DNA of 52,800 nt from DATEEG01 sp035525055 (lineage in GTDB: Bacteria; Actinomycetota; Acidimicrobiia; Spongiisociales; ZC4RG35): NCBI GenBank assembly GCA_035525055.1, contig DATLEZ010000101.1:1-52800 (forward strand), written 5' to 3'. The position numbers and the translations under genes were made by a program. The notes under the pieces are model-generated. The model did no database searches and was not told the origin of the DNA. It was given only the letters and a program-made list of their open reading frames with translations. Of this stretch, positions 24,128 to 32,264 are shown in pieces; within the stretch, counting starts at the first letter, position 1; the number at the start of each line of letters is the position of its first letter.

Positions 24128-24907
24128 TCAGCGACTCTTCGATGGGTGACGTTTCAATGTTGAGGCCGCTTTGCGATCGATCATCGCCTGAACTCCGTCG
24201 AGGATCAGTCCGAGGCCAAACCCGAAAGTTGGATCCGCAGTCTCATCGTCGTGACTGAGATCCGAGTCGATTTCACCGGACCAGGCGGCCCGATGGAGTG
24301 ATGGATACTCCGCCTCATCCACCAACGTCCTCAGGAGCGAGCCGAAGTCGAGCGGAGGGGCGCCTGCGGCGCTGGCCGATTCGCCGTCGGCCGCCATACG
24401 GGCCTCTCCGAGCGTGTACAGGCTGACCATTCCGAGAACTCCGAGTTTTTCATCGTCGCTCAAACCGGTCCCATCGAATGCCTGCATGCCCTGTTCCAAC
24501 CATGCCAGCGAATTCGGCCCGGCCGGGGGACCGGACATGGGCATGTCGAGGACCCACCTCCGTTGGGACAGGAGGTTTCGCTGGGCCGTTGCCCACGACT
24601 CAACTCTCGAACGCCAATCGGTGCCGGAGATCTCAGGTGCGCCAGCGGCACTGGCGTTCCAAAGAAGTTGAAGCAGTTCGTCCTTGCTGTTCACATAGCG
24701 ATAGAGCGACATCGTTGTGAACCCGAGCTCGCTTGCCACCCGCGCCATGGAGACGGCTCTGAGACCCTCGGCGTCGGCCACCTTCATTGCCGCCGCGACT
24801 ATGGCGTTGAGCGTTAGCCCCGGTTTAGGACCCTTCTTTCCGCGTTCGCGCCGACCCCACAAAAGGTCGAGGCCAGGTGGGAGAGGTGGTTCGATATGTT
24901 CTTTCAA
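24128..24907 (-). CDS. TetR family transcriptional regulator
   Basis: A 259-residue repressor of the TetR/AcrR family. Residues 28-80 form the helix-turn-helix domain: LTLNAIVAAAMKVADAEGLR, AVSMARVASELGFTTMSLYR, YVNSKDELLQLLWNA. The C-terminal ligand domain contains GTDWRSRVESWATAQRNLLS and GVLGMVSLYTLGEARMA, as in TetR_C_1 regulators of drug exporters. It is divergent from the ABC exporter, with a palindrome-rich gap between them, so it very probably represses the exporter until a drug-like ligand binds. Confidence 0.92.
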   Translation of the reverse strand: MKEHIEPPLPPGLDLLWGRRERGKKGPKPGLTLNAIVAAAMKVADAEGLRAVSMARVASELGFTTMSLYRYVNSKDELLQLLWNASAAGAPEISGTDWRSRVESWATAQRNLLSQRRWVLDMPMSGPPAGPNSLAWLEQGMQAFDGTGLSDDEKLGVLGMVSLYTLGEARMAADGESASAAGAPPLDFGSLLRTLVDEAEYPSLHRAAWSGEIDSDLSHDDETADPTFGFGLGLILDGVQAMIDRKAASTLKRHPSKSR

Positions 24908-24934
24908 TGTTCTCTCAAATTCTCCGACAGTCTA

Positions 24935-24963
24935 TTGACACAACTGTGTATCCCGTATACGCT
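24935..24963 (+). promoter_or_regulatory. Exporter promoter with overlapping palindromes (probable TetR operator)
   Basis: A consensus -35 box TTGACA (24935-24940) and TACGCT (24958-24963) are 17 bases apart. The palindrome ACACA-AC-TGTGT (24938-24949) overlaps the -35/spacer, and CGTATACG (24954-24961) overlaps the -10. CTGTGTA (24944-24950) recurs inverted as TACACAG at 24977-24983. This is where the neighbouring TetR would be expected to bind. Confidence 0.6.
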
Positions 24964-25903
24964 TCCGTGTGGGCATTACACAGTAATCGCCGAAGGGATT
25001 CGGAAAGCGTTTGGCGACCATGTTGTTCTCGATGGAGTCGACCTCCAAGTCGAGGCAGGCACGGTGTTCGCTTTGCTGGGGCCTAACGGGGCAGGGAAAA
25101 CGACCGTGATCAACATCCTCTCGACGTTGCTGCGGCCCGACGCCGGGAAAGCCACGGTCGCGGGCCATGATCTGGAGGGCGATGCCGAGGGCGTTCGAAG
25201 GTCGATCAGCGTCACCGGCCAGAGCGTCGCGCTCGACGAGGTCCTCACAGTTGAGGAGAACCTGATCATGATGGCGAGGCTACGTCGGCTTGGCATGAGG
25301 GAGGCGCGGGCCCGGGCGGGGGAGCTCGTCGCCGAATTCGACCTCGCTGAGATCCGTGAGCGTCGGGTCAAGGAATGCTCGGGAGGTATGCGTCGTCGGG
25401 TGGACCTGGCAATCAGTCTCATCCATCGACCACCGTTGATTTTCCTCGACGAACCAACCACAGGTCTCGATCCAGCCAGCCGCGAGCAAGTATGGGCCAG
25501 CATCCGTGACCTCGTCGCGTCAGGAACGACAGTCTTCTTGACGACACAATACCTGGAGGAGGCCGACCGATTGGCAGACCGGATTGCAATGCTCAACAAC
25601 GGGCAAATCGTGGCCGAAGGGACCGCCGACATGCTCAAATCGAGCTTGTCCGGCGAGCTAGTTCGGCTTGAGTTCATCGATGAGACGTCACGTGGCCGGG
25701 CGGCGGCGCTATTGGGCGTGGCAGCCAGCGACGAGCACCTGGAGATAGCAACCGATGGGAGCGCCGAGGCCATCCGGGTTTTGCTGACCACACTGGAACG
25801 TGAGGGGGTTCCAGCGCAGAAGCTGGCCTTGCACCGCCCGAGCCTCGATGACGTGTTTTTCTCGGTGACAAGTTCGGACCGGGCGAATGCAGGTGCTCGA
25901 TGA
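24935..25903 (+). CDS. ABC transporter ATP-binding protein (drug-export, DrrA type)
   Basis: The ATPase has Walker A GPNGAGKTTVINILS, Q-loop VTGQSVALDEVL, signature ECSGGMRRRVDLAISL, Walker B PLIFLDEPTTGLDPA and the H-loop region FLTTQYLEEADRLADR. A C-terminal extension (DDVFFSVTSS) is typical of the DrrA family, which exports antibiotics with a DrrB-type permease. The start is unclear. Homology begins near VIAEGIRKAFGDHVVLDG (about 24983), but no ATG, GTG or TTG is in frame between the promoter and that point. I give the TTG at 24935 as the nearest in-frame start clear of the TetR gene, yet it lies in the -35 box. A base error or a non-standard start is likely. The stop overlaps the permease ATG (ATGA). 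Confidence 0.88.
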   Translation: MTQLCIPYTLPCGHYTVIAEGIRKAFGDHVVLDGVDLQVEAGTVFALLGPNGAGKTTVINILSTLLRPDAGKATVAGHDLEGDAEGVRRSISVTGQSVALDEVLTVEENLIMMARLRRLGMREARARAGELVAEFDLAEIRERRVKECSGGMRRRVDLAISLIHRPPLIFLDEPTTGLDPASREQVWASIRDLVASGTTVFLTTQYLEEADRLADRIAMLNNGQIVAEGTADMLKSSLSGELVRLEFIDETSRGRAAALLGVAASDEHLEIATDGSAEAIRVLLTTLEREGVPAQKLALHRPSLDDVFFSVTSSDRANAGAR

Positions 25904-26663
25904 GAGCCACCCTGCCGTTGGTCGACGCTCGGGTCATGGTCGGGCGCAGCATCCGCCACTCGATCCGCAATGTCGAAGCTCTGCTGACATCAGTCATTCT
26001 CCCGATCGTCATCATGCTGTTGTTCGTGACGGTGTTCGGCGGTGCGCTGGAGACCGGCTCTCGATACGTCGACTACGTCGTCCCGGGGATCATTCTCCTG
26101 TGTGCCGGCTTCGGCTCGGCGAGCACTGCGATGACAGTCGTCACCGATCTCACCAACGGAATCGTCAAGCGATTCAGGACCATGCCGATGTCGAGCTCGG
26201 GGTCCTCATCGGCCACGTCACGGCCAGCGTCGCTCGGAACCTGGTGGCCACCACGCTTGTGGTCATCGTCGCCTTCCTGGTCGGTTGGCGCCCCAACGCA
26301 ACGGTGCTCGAGTGGTTGGCCAGCGGAGCAGTGGTTCTGATGTTTGTTGGTGCGATCTCCTGGGCATCGGCTGCCGTAGGAGTGCTCGTGAAGACGCCTG
26401 ACGCGGCGAACGGTTTTACGTTCATGCTGCTGTTCCTTCCGTACATCAGCAGCGCTTTCGTCCCCACCGACACGCTGCCTTCTTTCCTTCAAGGCATCGC
26501 ACGGAATCAACCCGCAACACCGTTCATTGAGACGTTGCGAGGGTTGTGGATGGGAACACCGATCGGAAATCAGGCCTGGTGGGCCACCGCCTGGTGCCTC
26601 GGGATCTTTGCGGTCTCCTACATCACCGCCTCCTGGCTCTTTCGCCGCCGGGCCGCGGTGTAG
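25900..26663 (+). pseudogene. ABC-2 type permease (DrrB type), frameshifted
   Basis: The first frame (25900 to about 26190) gives a normal start, RHSIRNVEALLTSVILPIVI, MLLFVTVFGGALETGSRYVD, YVVPGIILLCAGFG and NGIVKRFRTMPMSSSG. It then reads nonsense. The next frame takes over at once with GVLIGHVTASVARNLVATTL and continues with VLEWLASGAVVLMFVGAISW, FTFMLLFLPYISSAFVP and WWATAWCLGIFAVSYITASW to the stop at 26663. One extra G in the GGGG run at about 26199-26202 would restore a protein of about 254 residues with six membrane segments. This is either a recent loss or a sequencing error. The gene is coupled to the ATPase by ATGA overlap. Confidence 0.85.
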
Positions 26664-26678
26664 ACCACCTCCTTGCGC

Positions 26679-26710
26679 GTAATCTCGTAATTCTGTAATC
26701 TCGTAATCAT
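26679..26710 (+). repeat. 16-bp direct repeat with -10-like boxes
   Basis: GTAATCTCGTAATTCT (26679-26694) is followed at once by GTAATCTCGTAATCAT (26695-26710), which runs into the ATG at 26709. Each unit contains a TAATCT box; the second lies seven bases before the ATG, fitting a leaderless start. It may be a duplicated promoter or a regulator site. Confidence 0.7.
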
Positions 26711-27230
26711 GAGCAAATCAACACAAGACAAGGAACTCTCGGCGTGGTTCACAGGGCGCCTGCCTGATGGCTGGAGCACAGGACCGGTCGAGATCGAAGG
26801 TGACCGGGACGAGATTTTGGTGACGGTGCCCCTGGCCGACCCGGCCCTCGGTGCCGAGGCCGGCGCCGACGAACAGTCAACGGCTCGTCAGGCACGAATC
26901 GAAGGTTTCCGCGAGGACACCCGGTCCAATCGGATGAGGATTGCCAAGGAGGCCCAGCGCCAGTTCGGACGCAAGGTCAGCTGGGCGGCCCGCATCGGCG
27001 ACGACAAGGAGTTCTTCACGACGCTGGCCGCGCCGGCGATGACCAGGTTGCGCCTTCCGGAGCGGCGGGTGCTCGACACCCTGATCGAGGCTGGCGTCGC
27101 CCGGAGCCGGGCAGAGGCAGTGGCCTGGTGTGTTCGGCTGGTGGGCCAGCATGAGGCGGACTGGCTCTCGGAGTTGCGTTCTGCCCTTGAGGGGGTCGAG
27201 ACGGCCCGGAGCAAAGGACCCCAGTCCTAG
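26709..27230 (+). CDS. Conserved hypothetical protein
   Basis: A 173-residue soluble protein that I cannot place in a named family. The N-terminal 65 residues form a short beta region (WFTGRLPDGWSTGPVEIEGD, RDEILVTVPLADP). A basic, helical middle follows (RIEGFREDTRSNRMRIAKEA, QRQFGRKVSWAARIGD). The C-terminal half has the look of an antitoxin-like or ribbon-helix-helix-type DNA-binding unit: RLRLPERRVLDTLIEAGVAR, SRAEAVAWCVRLVGQHEADW. That SRAEAVAWCVR stretch resembles the second helix of CopG-like regulators, suggesting nucleic-acid binding, but this is inference. It is monocistronic with an unusual repeated upstream sequence. Confidence 0.7.
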   Translation: MSKSTQDKELSAWFTGRLPDGWSTGPVEIEGDRDEILVTVPLADPALGAEAGADEQSTARQARIEGFREDTRSNRMRIAKEAQRQFGRKVSWAARIGDDKEFFTTLAAPAMTRLRLPERRVLDTLIEAGVARSRAEAVAWCVRLVGQHEADWLSELRSALEGVETARSKGPQS

Positions 27231-27266
27231 CCATTGCCCTCCCAAACTGGCGTGTGAGTCGGTCTC

Positions 27267-27379
27267 ACCAAATTTGGTCGATGGCTCCCGCCCCCTCGGT
27301 AATTCGGTCACTGGCTCCCGCCCCCTCGGTAATTCGGTCACTGGCTGGCGAGTACCGGGAACCAATGACCGAATTTGGT
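27267..27379. repeat. Inverted-repeat element with internal 30-bp duplication before valS
   Basis: The arms 27267-27289 and 27357-27379 are inverted repeats (19 of 23 positions by my alignment) built on ACCAAATTTGGTC. Between them a 30-bp unit starting TGGCTCCCGCCCCCTCGG is repeated from 27282 and 27312. The rest of the 371-base gap 27231-27601 holds scattered GAGGCGACACC-type repeats near 27437-27485 and the valS -10 region. No RNA gene or T-box core motif was found. Confidence 0.7.
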
Positions 27380-27601
27380 TGCAAGCGGTCGTGTTTGACC
27401 AAATTGGCGCGTAGGGGGTTTGCCACCAGGCAGATTCGAGGCGACACCTGCGAGGCGACACCTCCGAAGCGAGAACTCCGAGGCGGTGGCGAGGCGGCGC
27501 GAATCAGCCGGGCAGCCGGCTGGTTCCTTCGCTGATTCTTCACTCGAGCAGGCCGACAACCGGGGAAGTTGGCAATTTTCGAACGTTATCTTTGCCGTCT
27601 C

Positions 27602-30220
27602 GTGATAGAGCCGGCTCCCGAAACACCCTCCATTACCGACGGGCCTATGCCCGAGAAGCCATCCCTTGACGGCCTCGAGCAGAAATGGCGAGAACGCTGG
27701 GAACGCGACGGCGTCTATCGATTCGATCGCAGCAAGCCGCGAGATGCAGTCTTCTCGATAGACACTCCGCCGCCGACGGTGAGCGGTCGCCTTCATTCCG
27801 GTCACGTCTTCAGTTACACCCACACCGACCTCATCGCCCGCTACCGGCGGATGACGGGCAAGGAAGTTTTCTATCCCATGGGCTGGGATGACAACGGGCT
27901 CAACGTCGAGCGGCGGGTTCAACTGATGACCGGGACCATCGTCGATCCTTCCCTTCCCTACGACCCTGATTTCAAGCCGCCGATTCCCCTCGACGGACCG
28001 GTCCCAGCTGGGCAAGCCAAGGCCAAGCCGATTCCGGTCTCGCGTCCCAACTTCATCGAGTTGTGCCAACTGGTCGTGCCGCTGCTGGAAGAGAGCTATC
28101 ACGAACTGTGGTCGACGATCGGTCTCTCGGTTGACTGGTCGCATACCTACACGACGATCGGCCCTCGGGCGACCCGTGTGTCCCAGCTTGGCTTCCTCCG
28201 CCTCCTGGAGCGCGGCATCGCCTATCGGGCGGAGTCGCCGACTTTGTGGGACGTCGACATGAAAACATCGGTTGCCCAGGCTGAACTTCAAGATCGTGAC
28301 GTGCCCGGTGCGTACTACCGGATCACATTCCGCGGACCGCTGGGCGAGCCGCTCCCGATCGACACGACCCGTCCGGAGCTGCTGGCGGCTTGCGTAGCGA
28401 TGGTTGCCCATCCCGACGACGAGCGCTACCAGGCATCGTTCGGTCAAATCGCCACCACTCCGATCTTTGGTGTCTCCGTACCGATCGTCGCCCACGAGCT
28501 GGGCGAACCCGAAAAAGGAACCGGCCTGGCAATGGTGTGCACCTTCGGGGACACGACCGATGTCACCTGGTGGCGGGAGCTCGATCTCGACCTCCGGGTG
28601 CTGCTGCAACGTGACGGCCGCCTGCGACCGGTTACGTGGGGTGAGCAGCCGTTCCAATCGAAAGACCCGGCCAGGGCGCAAGCGGCCTATGACGAGCTGG
28701 CCGGCAAGACCGCCAAGCAAGCTCACACCCGCATCGTCGAGTTGCTCCAAGAGAGCGGCGATCTGGAGGGAGAACCTCGACCGATCACTCACGCCGTCAA
28801 GTTTTGGGAGAACGGAACCCGTCCCCTCGAGATCGTGACGTCCAACCAATGGTTCATCCGCTACCCGGAGAAAGAGGTGCTTCTCAAGAGGGGAGAGGAG
28901 CTGTCCTGGTGGCCGGACTTCATGCATGTTCGTTATGAGAACTGGGTTAACGGTCTCATCGGGGATTGGAACATCACCAGGCAGAGGTTCTTCGGGGTCC
29001 CGTTCCCGATCTGGTATCCGATCGATGACGGGGGAACAGTGGACTACCTATCGCCCATCGCTGCCGACCTCTCCAGCCTCCCGGTCGATCCCACCACTCT
29101 GCCTGCCCCTGGCTTCACCGAGTCGCAGCGCAACCAGCTCGGAGGCTTCGCAGCCGACCCCGACGTCATGGACACGTGGGCAACTTCATCGATGACTCCC
29201 ATGCTCGTCACCGGCCGGGACGAAGACGCCGATCTCTTTGCCAGGACGTTCCCCATGGACCTTCGTCCCCAGTCCCACGACATCATCCGCACCTGGCTGT
29301 TCTCCTCAATTGTCAGATCTCACTACGAGCTCGACACCACCCCGTGGTCAAACGTGGCGATATCCGGATTCATCGTCGACCCTGATCGGAAGAAGCTGTC
29401 GAAGTCCGCCGAGAACCAGCAGGGCGATCCGACGATGCTGATTGCCAAACACGGGTCCGACGCAATGCGGTATTGGGCGGCCCAGGGCAGGCCCGGCCTC
29501 GATATGACGTTCGACGAAGGTCAGATGAAGATCGGACGGCGGCTTGCCACCAAGCTGCTCAACGCCAGCCGGTTCGCCCTGAATCTGGGACCAGATCCGA
29601 GAGATACGAACCCGCACACGATGCCGAGCGCTCCGCTCGACCGCGCCCTCCTGGCGGGGCTGGCCGCTCTCGTGGAAGATGCGACTGCGACCTTCGAGCA
29701 GTTTGACTACGCCAGGGCGATCGAGCGGACCGAGAGCTTTTTCTGGCCGTTCTGTGACGACTACCTGGAACTCATCAAGAACCGCGCCTACGGAAATGCG
29801 GGCGACCCCGATCGCGACTCGGCGCTGGTCACGCTGCGAATAGCCCTCGAGGCGCTGTTGAAGCTGTTCGCCCCGTTCCTCCCCTTTGTCACCGAAGAGG
29901 TGTGGTCGTGGTGGAAGGCGGGCAGCATCCACCGCTCGGAATGGCCGAAGGCGGCTTTCGTGAAAGCGGCAGCTGGTGCCCCGACGCCCGACGGCCTGCT
30001 GGAGACGGCTGGCGAAGTCCTCAGCCTGATTCGCAGGGCCAAGACCAAGGCCCAGGTCTCGATGCGCGCTCCGGTTGCGACCGTGTCGATCACAGCGGAC
30101 AAGGAAAAGCTGGCGCTGATCGCGGTTGTGGAAGGTGATATTCGCAACGCCGGCGTCGTGGAGTCTCCACTGCAACTCGCTGAGGGCGATGAATTCTCGG
30201 TAGACGCGGTCTTGGCCTAG
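27602..30220 (+). CDS. valS: Valyl-tRNA synthetase
   Basis: A class I synthetase of 872 residues that charges tRNA-Val. It shows a HIGH-like motif in TPPPTVSGRLHSGHVFSYTH (HSGH) and a KMSKS-like motif in PDRKKLSKSAENQQGDP (KLSKS). A CP1 editing domain is present in the middle (PIDTTRPELLAACVAMVAHP, ELGEPEKGTGLAMVCTFGDT). The valine-specific EKWRERWERDG-like opening and FPMDLRPQSHDIIRTWLFSS are seen. The C-terminal anticodon domain ends without a long coiled coil. I chose GTG 27602, with a TATCTT box nine bases upstream; ATG 27647 is the alternative. The 3' end overlaps the convergent MFS gene by 4 bp at a CTAG. Confidence 0.95.
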   Translation: MIEPAPETPSITDGPMPEKPSLDGLEQKWRERWERDGVYRFDRSKPRDAVFSIDTPPPTVSGRLHSGHVFSYTHTDLIARYRRMTGKEVFYPMGWDDNGLNVERRVQLMTGTIVDPSLPYDPDFKPPIPLDGPVPAGQAKAKPIPVSRPNFIELCQLVVPLLEESYHELWSTIGLSVDWSHTYTTIGPRATRVSQLGFLRLLERGIAYRAESPTLWDVDMKTSVAQAELQDRDVPGAYYRITFRGPLGEPLPIDTTRPELLAACVAMVAHPDDERYQASFGQIATTPIFGVSVPIVAHELGEPEKGTGLAMVCTFGDTTDVTWWRELDLDLRVLLQRDGRLRPVTWGEQPFQSKDPARAQAAYDELAGKTAKQAHTRIVELLQESGDLEGEPRPITHAVKFWENGTRPLEIVTSNQWFIRYPEKEVLLKRGEELSWWPDFMHVRYENWVNGLIGDWNITRQRFFGVPFPIWYPIDDGGTVDYLSPIAADLSSLPVDPTTLPAPGFTESQRNQLGGFAADPDVMDTWATSSMTPMLVTGRDEDADLFARTFPMDLRPQSHDIIRTWLFSSIVRSHYELDTTPWSNVAISGFIVDPDRKKLSKSAENQQGDPTMLIAKHGSDAMRYWAAQGRPGLDMTFDEGQMKIGRRLATKLLNASRFALNLGPDPRDTNPHTMPSAPLDRALLAGLAALVEDATATFEQFDYARAIERTESFFWPFCDDYLELIKNRAYGNAGDPDRDSALVTLRIALEALLKLFAPFLPFVTEEVWSWWKAGSIHRSEWPKAAFVKAAAGAPTPDGLLETAGEVLSLIRRAKTKAQVSMRAPVATVSITADKEKLALIAVVEGDIRNAGVVESPLQLAEGDEFSVDAVLA

Positions 30221-31545
30221 TTGCCGTCTGCGGCCCGGGCCGTTTCGATCTTGGCGGTCGTGAGACGGGGCACGGCGTAGGCCATCAGCGCCAGTTGGAC
30301 TATCGCCCCGGCAAAAAACGGCGCCCGGAGGCCGATGTCGCGATCGGCCAACCCGCTCACGATCTGCACCAACAGCCCGCCCAGGAAGATTCCAATCGGC
30401 ATCATGCCCCAGCCAAAGAATCGATACACGCTGTTGACCCTGCCGAGCAGGTGGTCGGGAATGATGGCCTGCCGGAGCGAAACTGTGATCACGTTCCAGA
30501 CGATCGCCGAAAAGGTTCCTATCGCGAACATCGCCCATACCAGCGTGGCCGAGGAGGTAAGGCCGATTGCGATCGACGTGCCGATCCCGACCACGAAGGT
30601 TCCGGCCAATGACGGTCCCGGCCCCAAAGCCTTGCTGACAGCCGACGCTCCGAAGCTGCCGAGGATTCCGCCCACCGCGCCAGCCGAGGCCAGCAGCCCG
30701 AAACCGGTGGCGTCAAGGTCCAGAACTTCCTGAGCAAACAACACAATGGTGGCGGTGGTCGCGCTCCCCGCTGCGTTGAGCAAACCCAGGACGATTGCCA
30801 GAGTCCGCAACAGGCGGTGGTTCCACAGCCAGCGGAAACCCTCTTTGAGGTCGGTGAGAAAGGACGGTCTCGGCGCGGAGGAGTCTCTGACCTGGGGTCG
30901 GAAGCTTCCTGCCAGCAGTGCGACCATGGCAGCCGACACTGCAAATGTCCCGGCGTCCACGAAGAAAGGCACCGAGAACGCCACCGCCAGGAGAAAGCCC
31001 CCCAGGGGAGGCCCGATGAAAGAGTTGGTGACCATCTCGGCACCCCACAACCGCCCGTTGGCCTTCTCGAGGTTGTCCTTGCTGACCACGGATGGCATCA
31101 GGGTTTGAGCAGCGTTGTCTCGCAGCACCTCGGCCATGCCGAAAAGGACGGCGGAGACGTAGAGGACGGCAAGGAGAACTCCGGCCCCGGCGGGGGGAAG
31201 GGCCTCACCGGAGGCGATTGACTCAGGGCTGGACAGTTCGGATTGAAAGATCAGAACTACGACCGCTACAGCGATCGTCACGACGGCACGAAGGGCGTCC
31301 ATTACGACGACTAGGCGGCGCCGATCGATCCGGTCGGTGATCACTCCGGCCGGCAAGCTGAACACGAGCCACGGCAACCGGGTCGCCACACCCACCAGCG
31401 CGATGTGGAGCGGGTTGCGGGTGATGGCACTGGCCAGCCACGGATAGGCCACCCCCGAGATCCCGTCTCCGAGATTGGAGATAACGCTCGCGATCCACAG
31501 TCGCGAGTAGTTGGCTCCAAGGGGCTTGCTCATCGACGGCGGCAT
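30217..31545 (-). CDS. MFS exporter
   Basis: A 442-residue major-facilitator transporter with about twelve membrane helices, of the EntS/MFS_3 exporter type. It starts SKPLGANYSRLWIASVISNL and has GVATRLPWLVFSLPAGVITD, RIDRRRLVVVMDALRAVVTI (the A-motif loop), MAEVLRDNAAQTLMPSVV and ANGRLWGAEMVTNSFIGPPL. The later NVITVSLRQAIIPDHLLGRV, NSVYRFFGWGMMPIGIFLGG is characteristic of the family. The substrate cannot be inferred. Starts at 31545 and 31533 are both possible, and the frame beyond runs antisense into the GNAT gene. The gene stands alone. Confidence 0.9.
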   Translation of the reverse strand: MPPSMSKPLGANYSRLWIASVISNLGDGISGVAYPWLASAITRNPLHIALVGVATRLPWLVFSLPAGVITDRIDRRRLVVVMDALRAVVTIAVAVVVLIFQSELSSPESIASGEALPPAGAGVLLAVLYVSAVLFGMAEVLRDNAAQTLMPSVVSKDNLEKANGRLWGAEMVTNSFIGPPLGGFLLAVAFSVPFFVDAGTFAVSAAMVALLAGSFRPQVRDSSAPRPSFLTDLKEGFRWLWNHRLLRTLAIVLGLLNAAGSATTATIVLFAQEVLDLDATGFGLLASAGAVGGILGSFGASAVSKALGPGPSLAGTFVVGIGTSIAIGLTSSATLVWAMFAIGTFSAIVWNVITVSLRQAIIPDHLLGRVNSVYRFFGWGMMPIGIFLGGLLVQIVSGLADRDIGLRAPFFAGAIVQLALMAYAVPRLTTAKIETARAADGN

Positions 31546-31642
31546 GGTTCGTTCAGTCGGCCCATCTGTCAAGCTGGCGTGTTGCCCGCCAGATTCGAAG
31601 CCAGATGCGTTGTTCGCTCTTCGGGGCCAAACTGTGGCCCCC

Positions 31643-32263
31643 ATGGCAGTAGTCCGGTCAGCACGCGCGGAAGACTCAAGGCGGCTCGCCGAGATCCACG
31701 TGACGTCCTGGCGAGAGGCATACGACGGTCTGCTTCCACCCGAATTCCTGCGCGCCCTTTCGGTCGAGTCTCGACATGAGTGGTGGTCCCGGCGCCTCAA
31801 CGCACTCGAGAGTGGTGGAGCGGTTCTCATCGTCGCCGACTCGGAGATGGAAACCCCGGAGGGGTTTGCCTTCATCGGCCCTTGCTCCGTGACAGAGGGC
31901 GAGGTGTATGCGATCTATGTAGACCCGCGGCGATGGCGCGGCGGCCTCGGATCCGAGTTGCTGGCGGCCGCCGAGCGCATGCTGGCGGACGGAGGGTTCG
32001 GGCAAGCGATCCTGTGGGTCCTCGAGAGCAACAAGCGTGGTCGCTCGTTCTACGAGACCCAGGGTTGGAGAGCGGACGGTGCCCTCAAGATCGAAGAGAT
32101 CGGTGGGGTTCAGGTCACCGAGTTGAGATACCGTAAGCAGCTTGGAGGCTCGGGCGACCAGCTTCGAGCCTCTTGGTCCGCCCAGTGGGGGAGAGTCCCC
32201 CGGCCGACGGACGACACCACTATCAACGAGCAGATGCCAGGGTCCAACTGGCCGGAGGGATGA
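31643..32263 (+). CDS. GNAT family N-acetyltransferase
   Basis: A 206-residue acetyltransferase: MAVVRSARAEDSRRLAEIHV, TSWREAYDGLLPPEFLRAL, VYAIYVDPRRWRGGLGSELL with the acetyl-CoA loop (RRWRGGLGS), ERMLADGGFGQAILWVLESN and GRSFYETQGWRADGALK. The tail of about 40 residues after the domain is extra and Pro/Arg-rich. The acceptor substrate is unknown. It starts at ATG 31643; the frame upstream to 31511 is antisense to the MFS gene. The pyrophosphate-type phosphofructokinase starts one base after its stop, so the two are co-expressed. Confidence 0.88.
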   Translation: MAVVRSARAEDSRRLAEIHVTSWREAYDGLLPPEFLRALSVESRHEWWSRRLNALESGGAVLIVADSEMETPEGFAFIGPCSVTEGEVYAIYVDPRRWRGGLGSELLAAAERMLADGGFGQAILWVLESNKRGRSFYETQGWRADGALKIEEIGGVQVTELRYRKQLGGSGDQLRASWSAQWGRVPRPTDDTTINEQMPGSNWPEG

Positions 32264-32264
32264 A

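Noticed and set aside
24896..24934. Extending the ABC ATPase to ATG 24896
   Set aside because: It would overlap the start of the divergent TetR gene and lie upstream of the promoter and operator.
27231..27601. T-box or other riboswitch before valS
   Set aside because: The conserved T-box core (of the AGGGTGGNACCGCG type) and specifier-loop features were not found; the stretch consists of inverted and direct repeats.
27338..28927. 529-residue minus-strand ORF antisense to valS
   Set aside because: Shadow frame in GC-rich DNA. The + strand frame has all ValS motifs.
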